Source of the DNA: Acanthaster planci | Lineage: Eukaryota > Echinodermata > Asteroidea > Valvatida > Acanthasteridae | Reading direction: 5' to 3' | NCBI RefSeq assembly: GCF_001949145.1 | Contig: NW_019091395.1 | Coordinates: forward strand, 1,385,402-1,449,401 | Length of the DNA stretch: 64,000 nucleotides | Shown here: positions 1-11,200 of the stretch, in pieces | Position numbering within the stretch: position 1 is the first letter of the stretch | Layout: each line of letters opens with the position of its first letter | Notes under the pieces: generated by a model | Told to the model about the DNA's origin: nothing | Database searches by the model: none | Seen by the model: only the letters and a program-made list of their open reading frames with translations | Position numbers and translations under genes: made by a program

Positions 1-263
1 TTATTCCTTTGTCCTGAACAGCCTCTTACTTGTAAGCAGGCTGTTGAGAGGGCTTAGCATGGGCTCAGCAAGTACATCCGTGACATACTAACAAGGCAGT
101 GACCTCTAAATACATCTACAACCTCCATTATTTCAGTAAAGGAGCAGGACCAGTTATGAAATTCAAACCATCAGAACGCAAAAAAAGATTCCATTTTGAA
201 AAATGCCATTTTCAGTTTGACAACCCCTTTCTTTCATCTCGTACATGTAGCTGAGCCACGTAC

Positions 264-1705
264 CTTAGGTGGGGCTGGCATGTTCCTGTGGTGGTCTATC
301 AAGTCAGTGGTTTGAGGCTTGACAATGGTATTGAAATCAACACCTGGCTGGGTCTGAGCTCCCTTGAAGTTGGACTGCACTTCGGATTCTTGATTACCCA
401 TGGTCAACGGTTTCCTCCACGGCCGATTCTGGAGCTGTAGAAAAGGGAGGCAAAAGATTGTGACGTGTCTTACAGGAATTTCCAACTGCTTTTCTTCACA
501 CGAAGACAGCAGTATGGTACTCGGTAGCTGTTTCTACATTCCAGTTTCTCTTCTTGCATTTCTGTGCTAGCTGTATAACCCAACACTCATATGTCTACTT
601 AATCAAAGTGGAAATGTGAAAGTGTGTTGCACGAGAGAGATTTGGAAGGAACACTTTTTTAAAGGGGCAATACTTACTTTTTCCCGTAGGTCTTTATTAT
701 AATGGATGTTCCAGTGTCCGGGTGCCTTCTGGTGCTGTGGATTACCCAGTATTGCATCATGGTGTTTGAAGTCATGAGTCTCTCCCGTTGTGGTTGTGTA
801 GGGCTTGATGATCTCGTCTTGTTTAGCCAGTTCTGGCGGTAAGGGATTACTGACTGTGGTCTGCACAGATGGATGGAAGACAAAATGGTTTAGTTCAATT
901 CAAGGAGCACAATGAAGAGTGGAAACTTGCCATTCTTTATTTGCATTCAAATTTGCTACAAGACAAAAATGTGGATTTTTAGGACCGTAGACTTTTAAAA
1001 ACTATCGTACAATTTTTTTTCAAAGACTTGCTTTTACTGGAGATTTTTCTGTTAAATACAGAAGTTTAAAAGACACAAATGATTAAAACTTACAATGTTG
1101 TTACAAATTTCCTGCAAGCCATGAGTTGCAAAAACTATAACACTAACAGGGACTAGGCCCTACATAAAATATGTAGATGGACGGATTGTCAAATTGAAAG
1201 GAGTGTTTAAAAGGCATGATTTTGGACTCAATTTATGGAAAGAGGCATTCCGAATGAATTCTCATGATCAGACATGCTGGAACTTCTGTACATTATTGAA
1301 TAGAGTATCGAAGTGAATATGTCATACGCACACTTATGTGTATAAAAAGTGCCAGTACCAGTGCGTGAACCAATACCTGCGGGTACTCCATTCATTTGTA
1401 CGGCCTTAACTGGTTCTAAATGATGTCACACTTTGGTACTCTATAGCACAAAGGCTAAATTTGGCCCTAGGCCACATGTTAAAAGTCCGTAGTGACAATC
1501 ATACAGACAGTAAATGCTGAGACAAGTGTGATTATTCACGAACTGAACACATGACTTAATTTAAGGTCTAATTGAAAGTAAACTACTGAAGTTAAAGAAA
1601 CAAACTTACCTTAAAATCTGAGGCCGGAAAATAATACTCTGGCTTGTAGTCGAGACCTCGCCCAGAACTCGTTTTGTGCAAGTCAAATCTTCTCTCTGGA
1701 GGCAT
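264..1705 (-). CDS. Short Pro/Tyr-rich protein, 5' three exons (partial gene)
   Basis: Three minus-strand exons join cleanly: 1610-1705 (start codon, 32 codons, begins MPPERRFDLHKTSSGRG), 678-860 (61 codons, TTVSNPLPPELAKQ...APGHWNIHYNKDLREK) and 264-434 (57 codons, LQNRPWRKPL...HHRNMPAPPK). Every exon is a multiple of three, every junction is phase 0, and donors and acceptors are good GT-AG (GTAAGT, GTAAGT, GTACGT). The frame is open at the last donor, so more exons should lie left of position 264 or outside the window. The product is hydrophilic, without signal peptide or membrane segment, rich in Pro, Tyr, His and Lys, with GHW...Y and DF-type motifs. That style recalls the small microtubule-inner proteins of cilia and sperm tails, but I cannot name the family and the ciliary role is inference. 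A MITE sits in the first intron. I am fairly sure of the gene and unsure of its function. Confidence 0.75.
1301..1443 (+). repeat. MITE copy 1 (Tc1/mariner-type ends, TA flanks)
   Basis: About 140 bp bounded by imperfect inverted ends: TAGAGTATCGAAGTG on the left and CACTTTGGTACTCTA on the right, flanked by TA dinucleotides as in Tc1/mariner-class insertions. The interior matches a second copy at 57038-57189 over nearly its full length, in the same orientation, including the shared stretch GGGTACTCCATTC. It lies in intron 1 of the minus-strand gene and carries no reading frame. It looks like an old non-autonomous element. Confidence 0.7.
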
Positions 1706-2009
1706 TTTCAATTTTGATAGCTCAACAATTCTACAATACTAAGTCAAGAACTGAGAAATGTATGACTTGGACAGTTTCAGAAATTCCTGTTTAAAGAGCA
1801 GTGGTGCGCTTACAGCATGAGTATGACAACATGGGTTCATAAAACAAATATTTTCCAATCGACCCTGTAGGATTGTAGTGTAAGAATACGGTAGGCTAGA
1901 TCACAGACTGCATAAACTTTGTTGCATGTGCATTGTTTACCTGTGCTAGACAACGTCCTGGCAACAGCTGTCGATCAACAAAGAAGGGCGCCACCAACAG
2001 TTATACATC
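1706..2009. promoter_or_regulatory. Putative head-to-head promoter interval
   Basis: The start codon of the minus-strand gene (1705) and a candidate plus-strand start (2010) face away from each other across 304 bp, the usual geometry of a bidirectional promoter. No TATA box is evident. ACAACGTCCTGGCAAC at 1950-1965 contains one good RFX half-site (GGCAAC) next to a poor partner half, so it is at best an imperfect X-box. RFX factors drive ciliary genes, which would suit a ciliary role for the minus-strand gene, but this is inference. Confidence 0.4.
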
Positions 2010-2089
2010 ATGGAAGTCCCTACTGAGGACGCTCTTCTTTTAGCTCTCGGCGAGCTGGCTGCAGACAGTGCCTATTTTAAACCCCCCAG
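2010..2089 (+). CDS. Candidate first coding exon of a plus-strand gene
   Basis: An ATG at 2010 (context ATCATGG, G at +4) opens a 26-codon frame beginning MEVPTEDALLLALGELA and ending FKPP plus two bases at a donor CAG|GTGTATGT. The peptide is acidic then hydrophobic, and no family is recognised. It is supported by being divergent from a well-supported gene start 305 bp away. The following exons are not certain: the open frame at 4877-5053 could be a terminal exon because its phase can be matched, but the splice site needed there is not the best one available. Treat this as tentative. Confidence 0.35.
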
Positions 2090-5000
2090 GTGTATGTAAA
2101 ATCATATTGAAATGTGAGGATTGACGTTGTTAGGGTTAAGAAAATTTGAGAAAAAGGATAATTCTAATAGCAAAAAAATACATAGAAATTGCAGGGAATT
2201 CGAAAGTGTGAAAGACAATTCAAAGAATTTGAGAAAACAGAAGCAAAATGAAAATGGTTTATAAAGATAATGGAAAACGAAACATTGAATGTCATAAAAG
2301 GGGCTTCTGTGGAATTTGCAAAAAAAGCCAGGGAAAAGAAAAAATATTGTCACATATCCACTGAAACAATTCAAGCTAATGCAGAAACGTTATTGAGCAA
2401 GCTTGGGGCTAAATACTTTATTTGATAAATTGAGAAGCCGACACTGAATATCAATACCAAGATGAATTTAAGGTGAACAAATAAACAAAAATACTCAGAA
2501 ATTCCAAGATAATTAAAAAAAGGGGGAGTTCTAGAATATATCGAGAAAAATAGATTGATCCAAAGAATTCAAAAGAAAGTGAGAGCGCTACGGAGAGTTT
2601 GTCTCCCTGATTCCATTGCCCGAGCCTATGTGCGAATGTATACTCTTGATACCTTTGCACTTTCGTAAAACGATCCTGCCAACTCTTCCTTTGAATCAAT
2701 CTTGAAGGACAACCACCAGGAGTAGAAACATTTTAGTGTTACAAGCCATACCAATGTGAAGGCCGTTTGTGTTTAGTTTAACATGCGGAAACAACTATTT
2801 ATTTTAGGCACAATTTTATCTCGATGAAAAGTAAACATGTAACAATGGATTGTTTTAATTTCTGAGCACTTCTTAGTAGTCCAGCTAAATAAACGTGATT
2901 TTGAAATTAGTCAATTGAATTCTACCTTTTTTGCATTTCCACACTGAAACCGTCCATGTCAAACGTGTTTTTCAGCAAGCCTTTCTTGTACATGCGAGGA
3001 TTCTTTTATAAGATCCAAACAGAAATTTTCCTTTAAACAGGCCTAACTGTGTCTATGCTGAAGCTTGAAGGAAACATAGAAGATTATGTCCGGGCAAAAC
3101 AAAACTGGTTTGTTAGCGCCCTCTGCACGCCGTGTCCATTGTGTATACACAATGAAAACGTAATCCGCAGCCGGGACACAATTATCCCCCTCTTTTTTTC
3201 TCTTTTTTTTCTTTTTGTTATGCAGTCTTCGAGACATTGGTTTATTAAACTCATAGAAGCAGTGGGTGATTAGAAAGTGGCCTAAAAGAGTGAATTCTCA
3301 TAATTCGACGTTATGATGGTGATGATTGATAACTCAACACCTGCAAAAAAAGTACAAGAGTTGAAACTACGCTGCAAAGATCAGTTACGTTAGTGCCAGC
3401 TGTTAAGTAATCAGTCACGAGTTCCAATCTAGTTACTGAACCTATTCCAATTTATAATGGTCTACTTCTACTTTGGGTGTCAATATTCAAGTGATTTTTA
3501 TCATTGTTAAAGATTATTTAATTGGTCTGCATTTGAAATTAATTGTGTAAACAGCCTCATAATTACACGATGTTAGTTTGTAACACATTTTCCAACCTGC
3601 CAACATCATCGCACTATGACAGGGCTAAAACATGGCTTCAAATTTGTTTGTCAAAAAGGGGCATGATTAATTTAGCTGTAGAAACGTTAAAATCAAACAA
3701 GGAATTCGGAGTTTGGACTGACGTTCCGTCAGAAGCTTCCGTTTCATAATTCCCAACCATCGATTAATCATTGCAAACGACTCCTTGACAGTGCGACATT
3801 GTGGAGCCGCAGGTGGGCTAGATTGGTGTGATTGGTCCGTATCTCAACAGGTGTTTCACAGCAATCGGCGTACTCAATGACTTTGCTTAGCCATTGACAA
3901 GCTTGGGATGAAGCCACAGCTTATGCCTGCAAATAGGTAAGTGCTGCTGGAATTCTTGATCAGTTAAAACTGTCCTTTAGTTTTAAAACCAGAAAAAACT
4001 GTCTTTATTCTTCAGAGTTTATTTACTGTCGTATTGGCTGCAGTGGCCGTATCCCACTGTTCAAATTAACTGTCTGACGAGACAGGCTTTGAAACTGGAT
4101 TTCAGTTTCTCCTATGTAAATGACAACACAGCTACATTCACACAGATCGAATCGCAGTTTTCGAACCCCATGCATGTTTACGTTGGAGTATAGCTGTGAC
4201 TTGTGGGGACCAGTAGATCAAATGCCACACAGCCTACACATGATGAAGCATTCTGTGGGATTTCAAATGAATTACCCTGTGCAAAACTAGTGGGACTTTT
4301 AGTCTGTTTGTTTGATTTGCTGTCTTTATAAGATGACGAACTCTGTCAAACTACTGAGTATAAGTATGGATAAATGATGCATAAGGCCATGTCTACTGAT
4401 GCTTTAATTACGAGCTTTCAGAGTGATGTCCTTCGAGCATTTCGACAAGAATTTCATAAATCTGCGAGCATCAACTCCGTATAAAACTACTATTTTTACA
4501 CAGGTTTACCACAAAAATCCTTATTTTGTTTATTGGTCGTGTAAACGAGATAATGCTGTATCACGGGTGAAATTAATATTACAACATTAGCCTAAATCTT
4601 TTTCACAAAAACAGTACTTTATCTATTTGCTGAAGCTATACTTCTCCAAACCAACGTGGTTTCTTTAGCCAGGATTCGGAATTTATGTTCAAACTATGAG
4701 ATAGTGCCCAGAGCATCCTACTGTTGTTGACATTGACGAGGTGTGTATATGCAAAAGTGGTAAATCCAACGGGTCTGGTCAAAATAAATTCAAATCACAA
4801 ACTAACCATTATAATGTAAACGTCCAGAAGAAGGTGTGAACTGAAAATAATAAATTAACGAATCATATTTTTTTTTAGTTTCCAGTTCAGTTAAGGCGGC
4901 AAACGAGATACGGTGGTCCAGATATGCCAGGGCACTGGGATCTGTTTGCTGCTGATAACTATTATACGAGTGCACACACTTGGGTTTATCTCGAACGTGC

Positions 5001-5206
5001 TCAGGCCCTCAAAAAGTCAAAAGGGCCAGAACGGGCATGGTCGAGTTACCTTTGACGAGAGCAAAGTATACAACCCGTAAAGGATATTCTGTTTGTCTAG
5101 GTCTCACTTTGGGTACAGATAAGGGGATAATTTCGGTGTCTGCTGAAGGGCTGCTGTGTGATAAGAAAACGGGAACAAGAATATTCGATAACAAATTTGA
5201 ATAAGA
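2090..5206. other. No confident gene; purine-rich tract and one open frame
   Basis: From about 2105 to 2600 the plus strand is markedly A/G-rich, which explains the Phe/Leu-rich minus-strand reading frames there. A strong donor (AATAG|GTAAGT) stands alone at about 3942. A T-rich acceptor followed by an open frame occurs at 4877-5053 (see findings). Nothing else is recognisable. Confidence 0.6.
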
Positions 5207-5239
5207 GTAAGGTATGTTTACACTGCAAACATACCTTAC
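5207..5239. repeat. Perfect 13-bp inverted repeat (hairpin)
   Basis: GTAAGGTATGTTT at 5207-5219 and its exact reverse complement at 5227-5239 are separated by seven bases. The stem is perfect. It is too short for a typical microRNA precursor, and there is no associated gene or T-run. It may be the core of a small MITE or chance. Confidence 0.6.
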
Positions 5240-8200
5240 TGCTATTCAGATTGTGTACATGGCACCATCATTATTCTGTCGCCCTCATTGTAACCATTGT
5301 TTGAAATGGTGATATGATACAACTTTGTTCCTTTAAGTTTAGGTTTATTCATAAACGACTGTTGATTGCAATTCCGTGGAAGCACGTTACTGACCAACAG
5401 TGCTTATAAACCAGCGTCTCCGTTTTGGAGAATTTTACTGCATTTTTCAGCCTTTGTTTCAAGGAGTTTTCCGTTTGAGAACCCGTTGTACTAATAAGCC
5501 AGAGATGGTTTGTCGACAAACTTTGATGGAACAGGTTATTGATTAAGCTGGTTGGTAATAATAATCGACATATCCCACAAACAGCCTCATTATAGGGTAG
5601 AAGGTGCAATGTCAAGGGGGTGGTATACATGTCAGTTTGCAGACAACTTCTGGTATAATTTTCTTGTCTTTCCAAAATTCAGTTGGGGCTAGAGTGCTCA
5701 TTTTGTTATTCTCGTGGGAGGGCGTGGGGCCACTATGCAACTGTATAGAGCACATGTTCATGTCTGCAGGTGTACTATGATGGTTTCCTGACACAGATTA
5801 AAGTCCACTAGTCTTCATTGCATCTTTATCGGCCTTGCCTCGATGGGGGTGAATCGGCGTTATACGATGCATCATAATTGTCGACACCATCTCCCAACCT
5901 CCTCAATGCGAACAAGCCACTTCAAACATTGGTATACAATCGGATTTCCGTCTGACATTGGGACAAGTTTGGTTACGAGTTCAGTAACGCCTAAAGCAAA
6001 CACTATTTCAAGACTATATTCACTCGACTGCAAATAATGTGACACGTGATTTGATCATACGTCATTCGATCAGACGTGCTGTGACTCTGAAACTCTTTCA
6101 ATTATTGATCTTATCTCGCAGTTCTGCTTGTACGTCAGCATTCCCCTCCTCATCTGGCGATGCGGGAAATATTAATTGTGACTTATGTGGCCACAGATAA
6201 TTCCATGCGCGTTTTGTACATTTATACATATGCAATGTTTCATCCCAGTCAAACAAAAAATATGTTGAAATTACGGTATTCAGGATTTCAACGTCCGAGG
6301 ATCATAATATTTTTACTACAGCAAAAAAATATGCCAATTTGTGGGAACCTTGCGGTGAAAAGGGGATATTTTCATCAAATCGGACCAGTGCTGAAAATCT
6401 GTATCAAAACTCGTGCGCAAGACAACACTCTGCGTACTCATAAAGGCTCGGCGAAAATGCACGGGCGGGCCTTACTTCCAACCGCGCACCTTTATCGATT
6501 TAGGGCAGGCACTAACTCGTATAACATCCTGATCGGTGTAGCCTCCAACTCTAGTCGAGAAAGTTTTGTTCGTATCTGTAAACATTGTTGGGTGCCAGCA
6601 CTATACCACACAAGACTCTGGATTCGAGAGCTTAAAACTCGACCTCCTTGTTATTGAGTAAAAGACTAAGCGGTGGGTGTCGATCCAAGTATGCTCGTGT
6701 AAACTGACGCATTAATATTAAAAAGTGTCAGCTCGTGCAGCAGTGTCCTCCAATTAGTGGGGGCGGCGTAGCCACAATATTCAGATAGCATTTGTTGAGT
6801 CGAAGCAGTCCACTATTTGGCAAAAAAGGTCGGTTTCATAAATATTCACGACTTGGATCAAAGTCTCCCGTATTTTAACTGTTCAAATTTCTGACAGAAC
6901 AAAATTTATTTGCAGACTGAATTTAACAGGCTATGGGAGGGGTGTCACATTTACAGTAGATTCCCATATTCCAAACTGCAACCCGGACAGATTTATTACC
7001 CAGTTTAAAATATTTGCGGTTTTCGGCGCCTTGTGTTTGTTTATAGTCCACCAGCTATTTGGACGCAAACGCTCCATTTTTAGACAATTTATTAGCTTTA
7101 CATTTCAAGGTCATTTCCAGCCGTCGTAATTGGCGGCATGGGTTGTTTGTTGAAATGTTTCTTATTTACCACTCCTGAGGAGATGAAAAGTTGCGAGACC
7201 GGAAAGTTTGTATCATTCCGCAATGGCAGCCATAAATTATGTCTAGACCCAGAAAGCTTCTTGGATTACTAAATGATTCGTGTTACAGGTTGCAGATTGC
7301 TCTCGGAAGCCCAAACAGCTAACTGCTCGATTCAAAATTTGCCAGATGTTTGTCATTTTCTAGCAGAATTCGTTGAAGTTGAAATCATCAATGACGTGTG
7401 ACCAGTTTATATCTTCTGTTTTATTCAATCTGGCATTGCCAGTTGCAAAACCCTAGATTCAAAACAAATATCAAAGACCCCACCCTATCTAGCTTAGCCC
7501 TACTCAGTCCAATCATATAAGCGACGAAGCCAGCCCTACTCAGCCCAATCCAACCAACGAAGCTCGATCGGCTCGGCCCAACTCGATCCAAATTAACCAA
7601 GCCACACTCAAAATCCTAAACCCTATAGGTAGAGCCAAAACTGAGTGAAACTCCAACCCACGAAACGAACGCCAACAGAACACCAAATTCAACAGCCTAG
7701 TTTACTATGTACCACCGAGCTGTCAACCCTTAACATCGAAATTCTGACTTTCGAGTCCTTAACGTCAACCGCAGAACTCTAAAACGTCAACTGGACCCTA
7801 AACCCATTAACTGAAACCCCAATCCCCGATGAACCTCAAACCTGAACGCCAAAACGAAATTAAACCGCTGTCCTCAAACTCAACATCACAGACACCCTGA
7901 ATTCTAATTCCAGGCTTACAGGCTGTGAACACAATTCCTAATCCCCGAACCCTAATGATCCTCGTTAGGCATGAACTCCAAGTAACAAGCGTGTGGTACT
8001 TCTTTTCTTGCAGGCCCCAAACACTCCTCCGAACCAAAGCCCAAACAACATCTGATGTTAGAGTTCCACAGTTTCAGCATTTTGTCCCGAAAGTTCAATT
8101 CTTGCCTTAGAATATAAACTTCAAAATGAATTTTTTTTTACTTAAAAAACCCAGCATATCTAAGGGAGTAATATTGTTAGTCAAGAGGTGACATCCACAC

Positions 8201-11200
8201 TAAAGCCAGACACCACGGGTGTGAGTCTCAACCGAGTAAGCGCGACATGCGATTTTTCTTCCAAGCCTCAAGACAACTTCTGAATGCATTGATCATACAG
8301 TCCTTAAATATTCGAAACGATTAAGGGCAAAAATAAACCACATTATTGAAATTTAGCTGTCTCCCTGCTTTAGATCTGGGTTGATTGACGGCAGCCAAAT
8401 ATTTTTCTCTACCATCTTTAGCCCTTCCTTGGTCAACATCCATAAATCAACCCCTTTTTGCGAGCTAAGGACGACAGGGCATTTCCTGAAAACTGTACAT
8501 GCCGTGCGACTGGTTGACTTATCAGCAAACACGATGTAAACGAGTGAGCAATTGTTCACTTTCTTTCTGTTCCCTAGAGGCAAAGGAGGAAAAAATCCTC
8601 CAAAATGTAAATATAAATACTTGTCACCCTAACCTTCCATGAACAAACTTACTGACGGAGATTTGTGGGTAAGGGTTTCGAGGCAAACTAAAGCACGAGT
8701 TTGACGAAGAGACGGGACTATTACTTTAGGTCGGCCGAGGTCACAGGGAGACGTCAGCCTGGTGTTGACAACACGTTGTGGTGAAGTTCCCTGCTGCCTT
8801 ACCGCACGTACAATGAACCGTTGACTGATTGAATTGAACCCAACAACACCGAACAACCTGAAAGTATACGATTTGAAAAATGAAATGAACCTGAAAGAGG
8901 GGGTACAGTCGGAGAGAAAATTTCAAAGGCGTAAAAAATATCAACTTGATTCCAAATGATCAATTTAAATTTCGAAATTATTTGGCGACTAAATTTAGGT
9001 ATCACTCAAGTTCAAAGGCCAGTCATGGCGTTCAAGGAACCGTTTAGCAGCCACGATTGTCACCATTTTTGTTACGTGTGCTGGAACCAGGTTTTCTTTT
9101 TTTAAAGACGAAAGTGTATTTATTTTCAAAATATATCGATAGAATCAAATTTCAAGCCTCGTCTAGTTGACTACTAGAATAGAAATGTTGCCACAATGCA
9201 AATCTCACTGGGCCTCCTACCCCGACTCCCTTTTACTGCCGACTCTCATTGCACGGTCCATGCTCCAGCTGAATAGGCCTACAACAACATTGACTGGGGG
9301 TGTGGGGGACCTGAGGAGGGTATGCTTCATGTGACGGGTCCCGACTATTTTGGCAGAGATTGTATTTTGTCTTTATGTTTCAAGTCTGAGACAATGGATG
9401 TAGGCCTATCCTGTGTTTTTCTAACATACTGTGGTTTTGAATAAGCCCGACCTACAATTTGTGCAAATATTTCGTACTACTCAAAACACTAAGGATTTAT
9501 CACTGTTCACAAATACGTTTTTTGTTCATCCCAGTGATCTCTTTGTCGCTGGTAAATGACCTGCAGAGTGTGGGGAAAAGCACTTCATGTGTGAACTGAG
9601 CTATTCTGTAGTGGTTAAAAATGTGACGCATCACTGAGAAATATTTTCTGCTTTGTTACGAGAACGATGTGCCTTGCATGGTTGGTGAAAACAATGCTGT
9701 TAAACCCATATTGGAATGGGGTCTTGTTTAAACAGGGAACCGATTTATCATAAATATACCGAAATCCAGACTTTTGTAAGGTGTTTACCTTTTACTGTGT
9801 GCCAACTTCGGTATGCGACCATTAGCTTCAAAGCACAGCCCCACTAGCCCTCTTCGCATTTTGAATTCGAGCATAAAGCTCAGATTTACGCGCATTGTGA
9901 GATCAGCGAGTCCCAATGGGTAGGTGTTTCTACCCCCAGCCGGTCCGTCGGTTGGAAGCACGTGATTCTCTTCAGTGTACAATGAAACTTCAAACACAAC
10001 AAACAGTATCACCCATTGGAAGGTGAGACACCGTGACCGATGTACTCAACTCGCGCGCGTTTATTGCTACCTGTGTCACACACACGAGCCGACGGTGATA
10101 TCGGCACAGCAGTTTCCAATGTAATCAATCCCGGGAACGATTCTCTGAATTCATTTTGTTCAGCCCCGCACACCTGTGTTTTGAAAAGGAAAACGTACGC
10201 AGTGTAATGCGTGTCTTTCATTCTTGCCAGAGAAAAATCATATAAAACTTCTTAGCGAGTGCAGCGCAGTTTCGCTGACCGACTTTTCCACTTAACTGTT
10301 CGCAGGATACGGCGGTGCTCCAAAGATAACTCACTACATCTGTAGTGTGACATCAAGAGCTCTGATCGAAGAGGGTAAGTTTTCAGTCCATTATAATAAA
10401 ACTCGTCCTTAATAATTAGAAATTGTCCATTGATTTCTTGCATGATCTTGTACCTTTTCGAGTAACTTTCTACACATAGATGATGGATTCGCTTATAAAA
10501 GGCAACTGTGCTACAATTTATATAATCTGCAACGGTGGCGTCCAGGAGGTGGTCATCCCTGGACTCCTGACGCAGTCCTGCTGAATCGTTCCTTTCCCAT
10601 GTATCATAATCATAGCATCATCGCAGCACCCGATGTGGTAACACGTTATCACACTCGTTCATTATTAGAATATTATTTTGAAAGTAGCCCGTTTAGAAAC
10701 ACCAGAATTAAGTTCCAGTTTTTGGCATTTCAAACGAATTTTAGCCGGGCTTTGTGTGAGGCGGCCGGGGATGGGGTCACTAACGGTATATAGGCTGAAA
10801 TGATGAGTGGAAGTTGGAACTTTAGAGACGTGGATTAGGCAGTAGATTGTGAGCATAGGCTGAAATGGGGTTGGAGAGGGCGCAAGCCCGAGGGTAGATC
10901 AGAGGAATTGAGGAGCTGGGCGTTTGCCGACCTTTTGTAAATCTTTTTTTCAACGGAATTGATTTCTTATGATGTGAACCATATTAGATTCATTACTTCA
11001 GAGTACTAGTGTCACTAACAGACAAAGTTAGTTTCCTTCAATGTTTCAGCACATTTCGTCTCGAAAAAGCACCGAGAAAATGAAAATGGCGAAATAAATT
11101 CTCTTCGATTCTGCAATACATCAGGCCCCCCACTACGCCCGTTGAGCGATTGGACAAAAATGAGAAATTTTCTTTTGTGTTTTCTTTTGGAGTAGAGTAC

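Noticed and set aside
6160-6657. 165-codon open frame, plus strand
   Set aside because: No domain, odd composition, no upstream signals or splice partners; a chance frame in long non-coding DNA.
7600-7830. Telomere-like CCCTAA words
   Set aside because: They are scattered, not in tandem hexamers; better read as a decayed minisatellite.
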